Positions 1 through 9,055 of a stretch of DNA of 29,160 nucleotides are shown one piece after another (within the stretch, counting starts at the first letter, position 1; each line of letters opens with the position of its first letter). A program made the translations under genes and the position numbers. This stretch comes from RGIG4097 sp964367645 (lineage in GTDB: Bacteria; Bacillota; Clostridia; Christensenellales; CAG-917), in the NCBI GenBank assembly GCA_964367645.1, contig CAYIYN010000009.1:1-29160 (forward strand). Direction: 5' to 3'. The notes beneath the pieces were generated by a model. That model made no database searches and was not told the DNA's origin. It worked only from the letters and a program-made list of their open reading frames with translations.

Positions 1-2
1 AC

Positions 3-2573
3 GAATGGGTGAAAGGTAAATATTTTGAGGCTCATCCAAATTGCGACAAGGAGCCTTTTTGCATTATGATGCCCCCGCCGAATATTACGGGGCAATTGCA
101 TATGGGGCACGCCCTCGACCAAACCACACAAGATATTTTGACGCGCTTTAAGCGTATGTGCGGTTATGAAACGCTGTGGCTGCCCGGTACCGACCATGCT
201 TCAATTGCGACGGAAGTCAAAATCGTCGAGAAGATGAAAAAGGAAGAAGGTCTAAATAAAAACGACGTCGGACGCGATGGATTTATGCAACGCGCCTGGG
301 CTTGGAAAGAGCAGTACGGCGGCAGAATCGTTGAACAACTGAAACGCCTCGGCACTTCTTGCGACTGGTCAAAAGAGGCTTTTACTATGGACAAAAACTG
401 CTCCAACGCAGTGCTTGAAGCGTTTGTCCGTTATTATGAAAAAGGTTTGATTTACCGCTCCGACCGCATAATAAACTGGTGCCCTCACTGCAAAACCGCA
501 ATTTCCGATGCGGAAGTGGAATATGAAGAACAGCAGTCAAATCTGTGGTATTACCGCTATCCCGTCGTGGATGCGGACGACTATATCACCATCGCTACAA
601 CCCGTCCCGAAACTATGCTCGGCGACACAGCCGTGGCAGTCAACCCCGCCGATGAAAAGATGGCAAAATATGTGGGCAAGATGTTGCATCTGCCTTTGAC
701 GGACAGAGTTATACCCGTTGTTGCCGATGATTATTGCGAAATAGGCTTTGGCACGGGTGCGGTGAAAATCACTCCCGCTCACGACCCCAATGACTTTGAA
801 CTGGGGCTTCGACACAATCTTGAAGTTATCCGCGTCATAGACGACGAGGGCAAGATGAACGAAAACGCAGGCAAATACTGCGGAATGGACAGACTGCAAT
901 GCCGAAAAGCCGTTGTTGAAGATTTACAGGCGCAAGGACTTCTGGAGAAAATCGAGCCTTACACCCATAATGTGGGGCAGTGCTATCGTTGCGGCGAAAC
1001 GGTTGAAGCCATAGTTTCAAAACAATGGTTTGTCAAGATGAAGCCTCTTGCAGAACCTGCCATAAAAGCCGTTAAATCTAAAAAAATCGAATTTGTGCCA
1101 AAACGGTTTGAAAAGATATATTTCAACTGGATGGACAACATCAAGGATTGGTGCATTTCCCGCCAACTATGGTGGGGACACCGTATCCCTGCGTACTACT
1201 GCGACGACTGCGGCGAAACGATAGTGGCAAAGGCTGCGCCGACAAAATGCCCGAAGTGCGGAAGCACTCATCTGCATCAAGACGAAGACGTGCTTGACAC
1301 TTGGTTCAGCAGCGCACTTTGGCCGTTTAGCACCCTAGGCTATCCGAAGAAAAACAAAAACCTCAATTATTTTTACCCCACAAGTGTGCTTGTCACCGCC
1401 TACGATATCATCTTCTTTTGGGTGGCGCGCATGATTTTCAGCGGATTGGAATTTATGAACGAAGTGCCTTTCTCCGAAGTGCTGATACACGGCATCGTGC
1501 GTGATTCTCAAGGCAGAAAAATGTCCAAATCACTTGGCAACGGTATTGACCCGCTTGAAATTATCGACCGCTACGGCGCGGACGCACTGCGCTTTTCGCT
1601 TGCAACGGGCATCGCTCCCGGCTCGGATACGCGCTATACGGACGCAAAAACCGAAAGTGCCAGAAACTTTATCAACAAATTATGGAACGCGTCGCGCTTT
1701 GTTCTTACCAACATCAAAGAGGATGACGACCTCACTTTGCCCACACGCTTTAACGGCGCGGACAAATGGATATTGACAAGGCTGAATGACGTTATAAAAG
1801 AGGTCACCATTAGTCTAAACAAATACGAAATCGGACTTGCCGCGTCAAGACTGTACGATTTTACTTGGACGGAATTTTGCGACTGGTATATCGAAATGAG
1901 CAAGCCTCTGCTTTACAGTCAGGACAAAGAAACGCACCGTCACGCAGTTGCAATGCTTTGCTATGTGCTGACTCAAATATTGAAACTTCTGCATCCGTTT
2001 ATACCCTTCATAACAGAGGAAATTTACGGAAAGTACGCCGCAAAAGGCAGCGTGCTTATGGTGTCGGAGTGGCCTTCTTATAACCGCAAATACAGTTTCA
2101 GAAAAGAGGAAACACGTTTTGAAGGTCTGCGCGATATGGTTGTGGCAATCAGAAATATTCGCGCCGAAATGAACGTTTCACCCGCCAAAAAACTGACCGC
2201 ATACGTTATCGCAAAAGATGAAAAGTTTATGCGCTCCGCAGCGACATATCTGGACAAACTTGCAGGAATTAACGAAGTTAAGTTTGTGGCAGATAAGAGC
2301 GAAGTAGGCGAAAAGTTCACCGCTGTTGTCGCACACGACGCGGAATTTTTGATACCTTTGGGCGACCTTATAGATTTTGACAAGGAAAGAGAAAGAATCG
2401 AAAAAGAAATAGTCCAAACCGACGCGGAAATACAAAAGACGACCGCACTGTTAAATAACGGCGGCTTTGCATCAAAAGCACCGCAAAAACTCATCGATAA
2501 CGAGCGCGAAAAACTATTGCAAGCGCAACAAAAGCGGGAAAAACTTGTTGATAAGCTGAATATGTTTTCATAA
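3..2573 (+). CDS. valS: Valyl-tRNA synthetase, 5' end cut off by window edge
   Basis: Class I aminoacyl-tRNA synthetase that charges tRNA-Val with valine in the cytoplasm. The reading frame is open to the left edge (Glu-Trp precede the GTG at 9), so the true start lies outside; about 20-30 residues are probably missing from a family of roughly 880. Counting from the GTG, the ATP-binding HIGH-type motif appears as HMGH at residues 31-34 after PPPNITGQL, and KMSKS at 504-508. The editing (CP1) domain lies at about 190-330 with the TTRPETMLGDTAV signature. Cysteine pairs (CPHC, CYRC, CDDC/CPKC) look like zinc sites. The last 60 residues are a charged coiled coil, the tRNA-binding arm characteristic of ValRS. 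The next gene is a membrane protein 52 bases on, not folC, which commonly follows valS in Firmicutes. Identification is essentially certain. Confidence 0.97.
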   Translation, partial: EWVKGKYFEAHPNCDKEPFCIMMPPPNITGQLHMGHALDQTTQDILTRFKRMCGYETLWLPGTDHASIATEVKIVEKMKKEEGLNKNDVGRDGFMQRAWAWKEQYGGRIVEQLKRLGTSCDWSKEAFTMDKNCSNAVLEAFVRYYEKGLIYRSDRIINWCPHCKTAISDAEVEYEEQQSNLWYYRYPVVDADDYITIATTRPETMLGDTAVAVNPADEKMAKYVGKMLHLPLTDRVIPVVADDYCEIGFGTGAVKITPAHDPNDFELGLRHNLEVIRVIDDEGKMNENAGKYCGMDRLQCRKAVVEDLQAQGLLEKIEPYTHNVGQCYRCGETVEAIVSKQWFVKMKPLAEPAIKAVKSKKIEFVPKRFEKIYFNWMDNIKDWCISRQLWWGHRIPAYYCDDCGETIVAKAAPTKCPKCGSTHLHQDEDVLDTWFSSALWPFSTLGYPKKNKNLNYFYPTSVLVTAYDIIFFWVARMIFSGLEFMNEVPFSEVLIHGIVRDSQGRKMSKSLGNGIDPLEIIDRYGADALRFSLATGIAPGSDTRYTDAKTESARNFINKLWNASRFVLTNIKEDDDLTLPTRFNGADKWILTRLNDVIKEVTISLNKYEIGLAASRLYDFTWTEFCDWYIEMSKPLLYSQDKETHRHAVAMLCYVLTQILKLLHPFIPFITEEIYGKYAAKGSVLMVSEWPSYNRKYSFRKEETRFEGLRDMVVAIRNIRAEMNVSPAKKLTAYVIAKDEKFMRSAATYLDKLAGINEVKFVADKSEVGEKFTAVVAHDAEFLIPLGDLIDFDKERERIEKEIVQTDAEIQKTTALLNNGGFASKAPQKLIDNEREKLLQAQQKREKLVDKLNMFS

Positions 2574-2625
2574 AAAGACCGACGAACGGCAATTCACTGC
2601 TCAAAAAAGCGCACTGTAAGGAAAA

Positions 2626-3468
2626 ATGAGATACTTCAAGGACACATTCAAATATTTCTTTGACAAAGGAGCGTACTTGGTTCTTCTGACCGTAGTGCCA
2701 TCTCTTATGTTGCCATTTGTCGTTTCTCCGTCGGACGAACTGTATTTTTTACTTCGTTTCAATGAAATCAATTATTCTTCTTTCGGAGCGATGTACGAAG
2801 AGTTGCACCGTTTGTCTTATGAGTGGTTTTGGATTGGGATAGTCGGCATTGTGCTCTACACTTTTGTCGTGGCTCTGCTTTTTGGTATTGTGGACAGACA
2901 TATGCGCATCGGCGAATTCACTATTTCATTTAGACGCGCCAAAGCAAGAATAAACTACAACATTTTAACGGCGGTAAAGTTTGTGTTGTTTATATTTGCC
3001 GCCTTTGAATTGAGCAATCTGCTTACAGTTATTTTGTATTATCTTTGGTATGTGGTGTTCGGTGCCGGAGTGACCTGGCTTGTTTTTTCCGCCGTTTCAC
3101 TGTTGGTGACTTCATCACTGTTTTTGATGGTAATGTCGTCGGTGATACTCTGGCCTCCGTTTATGCTCCACACCGGTTACAACACCGCGGACGCTTTTGT
3201 AACTGCTTGGAAACAAATTTCGGGCAAGTTGTTATCCGTTGCGTTTACACTTGCCGTGGTGATTTTGCCTTTCCAAATTACAATGATTGTAACAGGCGCT
3301 CTCAATACCGGAGTTGTCGTCGCCACCATTTTGGACGGACTGTGCTATGCGATAATCATGCCCGTGTATATCGTTTTGATGTACAACGTCTTCTACTCCG
3401 TCACGGGCACCGAAAGAATGGACCTTCAAAAGAAAGATATATGGTCAAAAAATCTGCCGAAAGGGTGA
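2626..3468 (+). CDS. Integral membrane protein of unknown function
   Basis: A 280-residue protein of no family I recognise. It has about six hydrophobic stretches (roughly residues 17-33, 67-89, 114-145, 148-180, 203-224, 232-257), a basic segment between the second and third (RHMR...RRAKAR) and a charged C-terminal tail. No signal peptide or catalytic motif is evident. The start ATG has a good ribosome binding site (AAGGA, five bases upstream). It is followed 67 bases on by another multi-spanning membrane protein with a similar layout, and the two may form a membrane complex; that is inference from position and topology only. Six-helix DUF975-like or transporter-accessory proteins are possible alternatives. 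Confidence 0.85.
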   Translation: MRYFKDTFKYFFDKGAYLVLLTVVPSLMLPFVVSPSDELYFLLRFNEINYSSFGAMYEELHRLSYEWFWIGIVGIVLYTFVVALLFGIVDRHMRIGEFTISFRRAKARINYNILTAVKFVLFIFAAFELSNLLTVILYYLWYVVFGAGVTWLVFSAVSLLVTSSLFLMVMSSVILWPPFMLHTGYNTADAFVTAWKQISGKLLSVAFTLAVVILPFQITMIVTGALNTGVVVATILDGLCYAIIMPVYIVLMYNVFYSVTGTERMDLQKKDIWSKNLPKG

Positions 3469-3535
3469 TAATAGATTATATATTCGATTAAATCCCCAAT
3501 AAAAATGTCGCTTGTACGGCATTAGCGGAGGAAAT

Positions 3536-4507
3536 ATGGAAATTAAATACGCAACTTCTTTGCTTTTCAGCAAACTTGGCTACGTGGCAAAGATATTAGT
3601 TTGGATTTTTTTGTGTGTCCTAGTGACTGCGGCAATCGGCTCTGCCGCCGTTTTTCCGCTTATCAACAGTTATCTAAAATATGCCGACGTATCCAATGCG
3701 TACGACGCCCTTAATGTAAACGTTGAAAATTTTATACACGGTGCAACAAGCCCTTACGAATTTGCAACGGGATTAAGTGCAGGAATAAAAACACTCTATG
3801 GAGCAGTTACAAATCAATCCGCTATGTTTGTCGGACTTGTTTTTTGCATCATTTTTATCTATGCGCTGTACAACTTTCTAAAGGGTTTCAGTTATTATCC
3901 TCTTGCCGACGTCATAAACAAATCAATGTCTTCAAACTACCGCTTCGGACTGGCGTCAAGTATGGTCGCAAACGCAAAAATGGCGTGCAAATTTTCGCTG
4001 TCCAAACTGTTGATTTCTTTCCCGATTGACCTTTTGATTTTTGGGATTTTGCTGGGTTTTGCACTTGTCTTTACAAAACTTATCCCATTTTTCGGACTCG
4101 CGATTGTGCTGCTCGTCGGGATTGTGCTTTGCGCATTGAGAGCGGTTCTCTTTTCGGGATGGCTGCCGCGACTTCTGTTCAAGCCTGATGAAAAGATTTA
4201 TACTTCTTTTACGCGTTCACTGCCGTCCGTCAAAGCAAATTTGAAAGGTATGTTCAAAGCATACACCTGCATTTTCTTCTTTGCATACGCGTTTGTCGCG
4301 GGCTTGGCTCTGCCCACTTTCGGATTGATCTGCTTTGCCGTTCCGTCGGCATATTTATATATGGTGCGTTCTGTCGAATTGGTCGGCTACTATAAAATGA
4401 ACGGACTTTGCTTCTACACCGATCAAGCAACGGTTATAAATACCGTCGAATACGGCTATCGTCAAGACAATCAGGAAAACGAAAACGAATCGGATATAAA
4501 CTATTAA
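3536..4507 (+). CDS. Integral membrane protein of unknown function
   Basis: A 323-residue membrane protein. I chose the ATG at 3536 because GGAGG (3527-3531) sits four bases before it; an in-frame TTG at 3512 lacks such a site. Hydrophobic segments lie at about 17-42, 97-116, 158-180, 184-208 and 243-276. An extracytoplasmic or cytoplasmic loop of some 55 residues follows the first, and the last 20 residues are polar and acidic (QDNQENENES). The length and helix pattern resemble the preceding gene, so the two may be distant paralogues or partners, though I see no clear sequence repeat between them. No catalytic motif is visible and I cannot assign a function. The spacing suggests one transcript with its neighbours. 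Confidence 0.85.
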   Translation: MEIKYATSLLFSKLGYVAKILVWIFLCVLVTAAIGSAAVFPLINSYLKYADVSNAYDALNVNVENFIHGATSPYEFATGLSAGIKTLYGAVTNQSAMFVGLVFCIIFIYALYNFLKGFSYYPLADVINKSMSSNYRFGLASSMVANAKMACKFSLSKLLISFPIDLLIFGILLGFALVFTKLIPFFGLAIVLLVGIVLCALRAVLFSGWLPRLLFKPDEKIYTSFTRSLPSVKANLKGMFKAYTCIFFFAYAFVAGLALPTFGLICFAVPSAYLYMVRSVELVGYYKMNGLCFYTDQATVINTVEYGYRQDNQENENESDINY

Positions 4508-4558
4508 TATGGTTATAATTCAAGCAAAAAAGAAATGCAAATATGGTCAGGTAAATCA

Positions 4559-5047
4559 ATGAAATTTAGATTTGATTTAGGAAAAGTCAAAACGATAATG
4601 CTTGCTGCGATTGCACTTATAAGCGTCGCCGTGATTGTTTTTGATATTATTTTGCTTGCGGGGGCGGGGAATCTGAGAACATCAAATCCCGTTGTTGTAG
4701 GAGTTGGTCTTGCGGCAGCAGGGCTTGTTGCGTTTTTTGCCTTGATGCTGATTTTTAACAGTTATTATAAACTCTGCGAAGAAAATATATTGATGGTTAT
4801 GGGCTTTTTTGTGAGCAGAATATATTATGAGAGCATTGTGACAGTGCGTCAAAACTCACAAACTAAAATGATATCTTTGGCAGTATCTTTAGACGGCTTA
4901 GCCACCGAACCGGTTTTGGGTGCAGATGCCATAGACGTTACACTAAACTTGCGCGCAGTCGACAGCGACAAATTTTTGGACGAACTTAAAAAACACTGTG
5001 ACGCCATTATTGAAATTATTACCCCCGAGAAAAAAGAAAACAAGTAA
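4559..5047 (+). CDS. Small membrane protein with PH-like cytoplasmic domain
   Basis: A 162-residue protein. Two hydrophobic helices (residues about 12-35 and 45-67, counting from the ATG at 4559) are followed by a soluble region beginning near a Tyr-Tyr-Lys. The hairpin of two helices followed by a beta-rich segment (ILMVMGFFVSRIYYESIVTV) resembles the bacterial PH (YdbT/bPH) layout; this fold call is an inference. Start choice: the ATG at 4559 has a weak AGGT site six bases upstream, whereas the in-frame ATG at 4535 would add MQIWSGKS and has no site. The C-terminus is Lys/Glu rich. It lies between the membrane protein pair and a DUF2156-GNAT enzyme and is probably co-transcribed with them. 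Confidence 0.75.
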   Translation: MKFRFDLGKVKTIMLAAIALISVAVIVFDIILLAGAGNLRTSNPVVVGVGLAAAGLVAFFALMLIFNSYYKLCEENILMVMGFFVSRIYYESIVTVRQNSQTKMISLAVSLDGLATEPVLGADAIDVTLNLRAVDSDKFLDELKKHCDAIIEIITPEKKENK

Positions 5048-5087
5048 TGTTTTAACACAACAGAATTGATGGGAAGAACTGAAACAT

Positions 5088-6524
5088 ATGATTTTCAAAT
5101 TATTTGACAACTACGCAAAAGATCGTCTTAAATTCTATTTGGACGGTTTTGACTATGTCGGAAGCGACTATTCTTACTATGCCTTTTTGAGTTGGTTTGA
5201 GGCTTTGGAATACGCAGAACAGGACGGTGCGTTCTATATGCGTGCGGAAATTGAGGGAAATTGGTATTATTGGCCGCCTCTTGTGAAAGCGGACGGGGCA
5301 CTTTCAAGAAAAGCCGCTGCCGCCGCACTGCCAAAGGGAAGTTGGTTTGCCTTTTGCACCGAAGACTTTGTTTCTGAAATCGGCGACGAGTATGAAATTT
5401 TTACTCAACGCGAGTGGTCGGAATATATTTATGCTGCAAAGGATTTTATCTCTTTGCAAGGCAAGAGGTATCACGCCAAAAGAGGCCATATAAAAAAATT
5501 TTCCGCACTCTATACAGTCGAAATGCGTCCCTTAACGGAAGACGACGCTCCCGCCATTGAAGAATTTGAAACACAATGGTTGCAGTCGCATTCCTTTGAC
5601 GGCAAACTTGACGAAAGCGCGAAAAGAGAAAACGAAATAGTAAAAAGATGGTATAGCGCCGCTCTAAAAGGTGAAACGATTTGCGATTTGCTTTTTGCAA
5701 ACGGGAATTTGGTTGGGGTCACGGTAGGCGAAATTATGCCGTCCAATAACGCTGTCGTTATGTACGAAAAAGCCGACATCGATTATGAGGGAGTGTATTC
5801 GTATCTTGCCAACAAATTTGCCGAAAGGCATTTTTCCGAATGCAAATACATAAACCGTCAAGAGGATATGGGGCTGGAAGGTTTGAGAAAATCAAAACTC
5901 AGTTATTATCCAGAATTTTTGCTTAATAAATACATTTTAAAACTCGCAAAATCAAAGCAATGCTCTTTGCCGAAATCTCAAACGATTCCGCGTGCGGAAG
6001 GAGTTCAAGACAGCGACGATTCAAGTTCAAAATACAGTTTTTTGCAGTTAAAAACCGACGATTACGACACTCTTATGACGTTTTACGAATCGGGCATTGA
6101 AAAACTGGACGACAAACTTTTCTTTTTGAATTATACGCCGAATGAACTAAAAAGCGTTTTAAAAGACGGCTTTGTCATCGGTGCTTTTTGTAAAGGCAGA
6201 TTGGTTTCGACGTGCGCCGTGGATTTTGACAAAGAATACGGCGATATGCTAAAGCGCAAATGTAAAGACGAGGGCGAAGAGCGGTATTATGAAATTTCCG
6301 GCATTATGACCGATGAAAATCATCGTAAAAAGGGGCTTGGCCGTGAAGTTTGCGGAAGGGTAATCGAGTTCGCAAAAGAGAATCTTTCGCCTTGTACTCT
6401 TTGCGCCGTAGTGCAATATAATAACGTGCCTTCGCTTTCCAATCTCAAAAAAATCGGTTTTGAAGAAAAATCGCAGGAGCCAAGCGGGCCGTATAATTTT
6501 AAATATCTCACATTGAAAATTTGA
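5088..6524 (+). CDS. DUF2156 (aminoacyl-lipid synthase C-domain-like) fused to GNAT acetyltransferase
   Basis: A 478-residue two-domain protein. Residues about 1-300 match the DUF2156 family, the dual-GNAT fold shared with the catalytic domain of MprF-type lysyl-phosphatidylglycerol synthases: GKRYHAKRGHIKKF at 125-138, YINRQED at 254-260, then GLRKSKLSYYPE. Residues about 325-478 form a separate GNAT N-acyltransferase domain whose acetyl-CoA loop is ENHRKKGLGRE (410-420). A polar linker rich in Ser and Asp (about 295-325) joins them. No transmembrane segment is present, unlike full MprF. DUF2156 stand-alone proteins are of unclear function; transfer of an aminoacyl or acyl group is the reasonable expectation, with substrate unknown. 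The ribosome binding site is weak (GGGAAG, about 14 bases upstream). It ends the valS-side gene group; a 284-base gap follows. Confidence 0.85.
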   Translation: MIFKLFDNYAKDRLKFYLDGFDYVGSDYSYYAFLSWFEALEYAEQDGAFYMRAEIEGNWYYWPPLVKADGALSRKAAAAALPKGSWFAFCTEDFVSEIGDEYEIFTQREWSEYIYAAKDFISLQGKRYHAKRGHIKKFSALYTVEMRPLTEDDAPAIEEFETQWLQSHSFDGKLDESAKRENEIVKRWYSAALKGETICDLLFANGNLVGVTVGEIMPSNNAVVMYEKADIDYEGVYSYLANKFAERHFSECKYINRQEDMGLEGLRKSKLSYYPEFLLNKYILKLAKSKQCSLPKSQTIPRAEGVQDSDDSSSKYSFLQLKTDDYDTLMTFYESGIEKLDDKLFFLNYTPNELKSVLKDGFVIGAFCKGRLVSTCAVDFDKEYGDMLKRKCKDEGEERYYEISGIMTDENHRKKGLGREVCGRVIEFAKENLSPCTLCAVVQYNNVPSLSNLKKIGFEEKSQEPSGPYNFKYLTLKI

Positions 6525-6672
6525 CAAAACAGACACTAATTGCGCGTTAAGTATTTTTCTGTTGCAAAATCAATGCTGCTTGAGTCAAACATTTACGTTT
6601 GCGATTATCGCCTGATTATTGTTAAAAGAGCAGTTTATCAACTTTTTTGGTTGCATTTATATTTCGATAGCA

Positions 6673-6740
6673 CACGCGACAACGCACGCGGTAACACACG
6701 CAACAACGCACGCGATAATGCACGCAACAACGCACGCGCC
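6673..6740 (+). repeat. 12-bp tandem repeat, about 5.5 copies
   Basis: Units of 12 bases, consensus CACGCRACAACG, begin at 6673, 6685, 6697, 6709 and 6721, with a partial sixth at 6733. The third and fifth units are identical. The array ends 20 bases before the -35 box of the promoter that drives the downstream operon. A 75-codon frame from a TTG at 6540 runs through it and yields a RDNARGNTRNNAR-like repeat, but it lacks a ribosome binding site and overlaps the promoter, so I treat the stretch as non-coding. Units of about one helical turn upstream of a promoter could bind a regulator cooperatively; that is inference. Confidence 0.85.
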
Positions 6741-6759
6741 GCGATTAAACATTATCTGT

Positions 6760-6788
6760 TTGACTAATACGCGCGACGCTATTATAAT
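6760..6788 (+). promoter_or_regulatory. Sigma-A promoter for the hydratase-ior-paaK operon
   Basis: TTGACT at 6760-6765, a 17-base spacer and a perfect TATAAT at 6783-6788. Transcription should begin near 6795, so the ribosome binding site AAAGAGG (6797-6803) lies almost at the 5' end of the message and the ATG follows at 6809. This leaves little room for a leader-based switch; control is more likely at initiation, perhaps through the 12-bp repeats just upstream. Confidence 0.8.
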
Positions 6789-6808
6789 TAATCTTTAAAG
6801 AGGTACGC

Positions 6809-9025
6809 ATGATAACGCTCAAAAACGAAACAACATATTATCTTGACGGCAAACTGCTTTCAGAAGCGGAATTTTCTGCTATTAATTTGATACCTTCTGA
6901 CGGTAGAAACAGGACCATTTCTTATGGTATTTTGTCATCTCACAACGTCGGAAATTCAGTTGATAAACTCAAAATCAAATTTGACGCGATGGCGTCGCAC
7001 GATATTACTTATGTTGGCATAATTCAGTCGGCAAGAGCGAGCGGACTCAAGCGTTTTCCCATTCCTTACGTGCTTACAAACTGCCACAATTCTCTTTGTG
7101 CGGTGGGCGGCACGATAAACGAGGACGACCATGTTTTCGGACTTTCGGCTGCCAAAAAATACGGCGGAATATACGTGCCTGCAAATGTGGCGGTCATTCA
7201 CTCATATATGCGCGAAATGTTTGCCAGTTGCGGCAAAATGATTTTGGGCAGTGATTCGCACACGCGCTACGGCGCGCTCGGTACGCTTGCTATCGGCGAG
7301 GGAGGCCCTGAACTTGTCAAACAACTGCTTGAAAAAACCTACGATATAGACTATCCCAAAGTCATTGCTGTCAGGTTAAGCGGCAAACCGAGAAAAGGTG
7401 TCGGACCGCAAGACGTCGCTTTGACGCTTATCGGCGCGGTTTTTGGCAACGGTTTTGTCAAAAACGCTGTTTTGGAATTTGTGGGCGACGGCATAAAAAA
7501 TCTTGACGTTGAATATCGCAACGGAATTGACGTTATGACAACGGAAAGTGCGTGTCTGTCCTCCGTTTGGTGCACGGACGAAAAGGTCGAAAACTACCTT
7601 GAGAAGTTCGGCAGAAAGGCTGACTATAAAAAACTTACACCTAAAAACGGCGCGCGCTACGAAGGAGCAATCGAAATTGACCTTAGCCTAGTCGAGCCGA
7701 TGATAGCGTTGCCTTTCCATCCGTCAAACGTGTATAAATTGGCGGATGTCATAGATAATCCGCTTGAAATCCTATCCAAGGTAGAAAAAGAAGGTTGCAA
7801 ACTGCTCGGCTTGCCCGAAGGGAGTTTCAAACTTACCGACAAAATCAAAGACGGAAAAGTGCTCGTGTCGCAAGGCGTAATCGCAGGTTGCGCAGGCGGC
7901 ACTTATGACAATATTGTCACCGCCGCAAACATATTGAAAGGTAAATCCGTCGGAAACGGAGCATTTAATCTAACCGTTTATCCCGGTTCGCAATCGGCAA
8001 ATCTGGCGCTTGTTGAAAACGGCAGCGTGGCTTCGCTTATGTCTTCCGGTGCAATATTGAAACCTTGCTTCTGCGGACCTTGCTTCGGCTCGGGCGACGT
8101 GCCTTGCAACAATGGATTTTCAATAAGGCATACGACACGCAACTTTGAGCGCAGAGAAGGCTCAAAGCCCGACGACAATCAAATTGCTTCCGTCGCGCTT
8201 ATGGACGCACGCTCAATAGCCGCAACCGCGGCAAACGGGGGAGTTCTTAGCAGCGCGCTCGGACTTGACTATGACGAAAAGGTGCCGGATTACAAGTATC
8301 GCAGCGCGGTCTACGGACTGCGCGTATACAACGGATATGGCAAACCGGACGAGAATGCGGAACTCATTTACGGCCCTAATATAACCGATATTCCCACTCT
8401 TAGTCCCCTTTTAGACAACCTAGCTTTGAGTGTGGTGAGCGTCATAAACGACCCTGTCACCACAACCGACGAACTTATCCCTTCCGGAGAAACGTCATCG
8501 TATCGCAGCAACCCTCTTCGCCTTGCCGAGTTCACTTTGTCAAGAAAGGACCCGAACTACGTCAAAAAGAGCAAGGCGGTGCGCGACGGCGAAAATAGCG
8601 TCAAAGACAGAATTGAAAACGCAATCAAACTTGCGGGATTGAACATAGACGATATGTCAATCGGCTCGACGATTTTTGCAGTCAAACCGGGCGACGGCAG
8701 CGCAAGAGAACAGGCTGCAAGTTGCCAGCGTTTCCTTGGCGGAGCGGCGAATATCGCAAGAGAATACGCCACAAAACGCTACCGCAGCAACCTCATCAAC
8801 TGGGGCATGCTGCCGCTTCTGTCCAAAGACGCATTCAAGATTGACGACGTGGTGATTATACCCAACGTGAAGAATCTGATTTTGAACGGAGCAAAAACGC
8901 TGAACGCTAAACTCGTGAGAGAAGACACAGTGAGCGATATTACGCTCTCAATGGATGCGGTTACGGACACGGAAAAGCAAATCCTCCTGGACGGTTGTCT
9001 TATAAATTACTACAAGAATAATTGA
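6809..9025 (+). CDS. Aconitase-superfamily hydratase (YbhJ-like), substrate unknown
   Basis: A 738-residue member of the aconitase superfamily, Fe-S (de)hydratases that move a hydroxyl group on carboxylic acids. Seen: GSDSHT at 147-152 followed by RYGALGTLAIGEGG; a cysteine at 361 in GCAGGTYDN (the place of the first cluster ligand); and Cys422-x-x-Cys425 in CGPC (the second and third ligands). So the [4Fe-4S] site looks intact. A C-terminal swivel domain follows from about residue 560. The overall pattern recalls the large YbhJ-type 'hydratase' family rather than canonical AcnA/AcnB or LeuC, and the substrate of that family is not established as far as I know. The SD is AAAGAGG, five bases before the ATG. 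It is the first gene of the operon with an acyl-CoA synthetase, iorAB, paaK and an ACT protein, which suggests a role in aryl or branched 2-oxoacid metabolism rather than the TCA cycle. Confidence 0.9.
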   Translation: MITLKNETTYYLDGKLLSEAEFSAINLIPSDGRNRTISYGILSSHNVGNSVDKLKIKFDAMASHDITYVGIIQSARASGLKRFPIPYVLTNCHNSLCAVGGTINEDDHVFGLSAAKKYGGIYVPANVAVIHSYMREMFASCGKMILGSDSHTRYGALGTLAIGEGGPELVKQLLEKTYDIDYPKVIAVRLSGKPRKGVGPQDVALTLIGAVFGNGFVKNAVLEFVGDGIKNLDVEYRNGIDVMTTESACLSSVWCTDEKVENYLEKFGRKADYKKLTPKNGARYEGAIEIDLSLVEPMIALPFHPSNVYKLADVIDNPLEILSKVEKEGCKLLGLPEGSFKLTDKIKDGKVLVSQGVIAGCAGGTYDNIVTAANILKGKSVGNGAFNLTVYPGSQSANLALVENGSVASLMSSGAILKPCFCGPCFGSGDVPCNNGFSIRHTTRNFERREGSKPDDNQIASVALMDARSIAATAANGGVLSSALGLDYDEKVPDYKYRSAVYGLRVYNGYGKPDENAELIYGPNITDIPTLSPLLDNLALSVVSVINDPVTTTDELIPSGETSSYRSNPLRLAEFTLSRKDPNYVKKSKAVRDGENSVKDRIENAIKLAGLNIDDMSIGSTIFAVKPGDGSAREQAASCQRFLGGAANIAREYATKRYRSNLINWGMLPLLSKDAFKIDDVVIIPNVKNLILNGAKTLNAKLVREDTVSDITLSMDAVTDTEKQILLDGCLINYYKNN

Positions 9026-9055
9026 GTCTATAAGACTAATGGAGCAAAACTGAAA

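Noticed and set aside
6540..6767. 75-codon frame from a TTG
   Set aside because: No ribosome binding site, runs through the 12-bp repeat and into the promoter; peptide is a repeat artefact.
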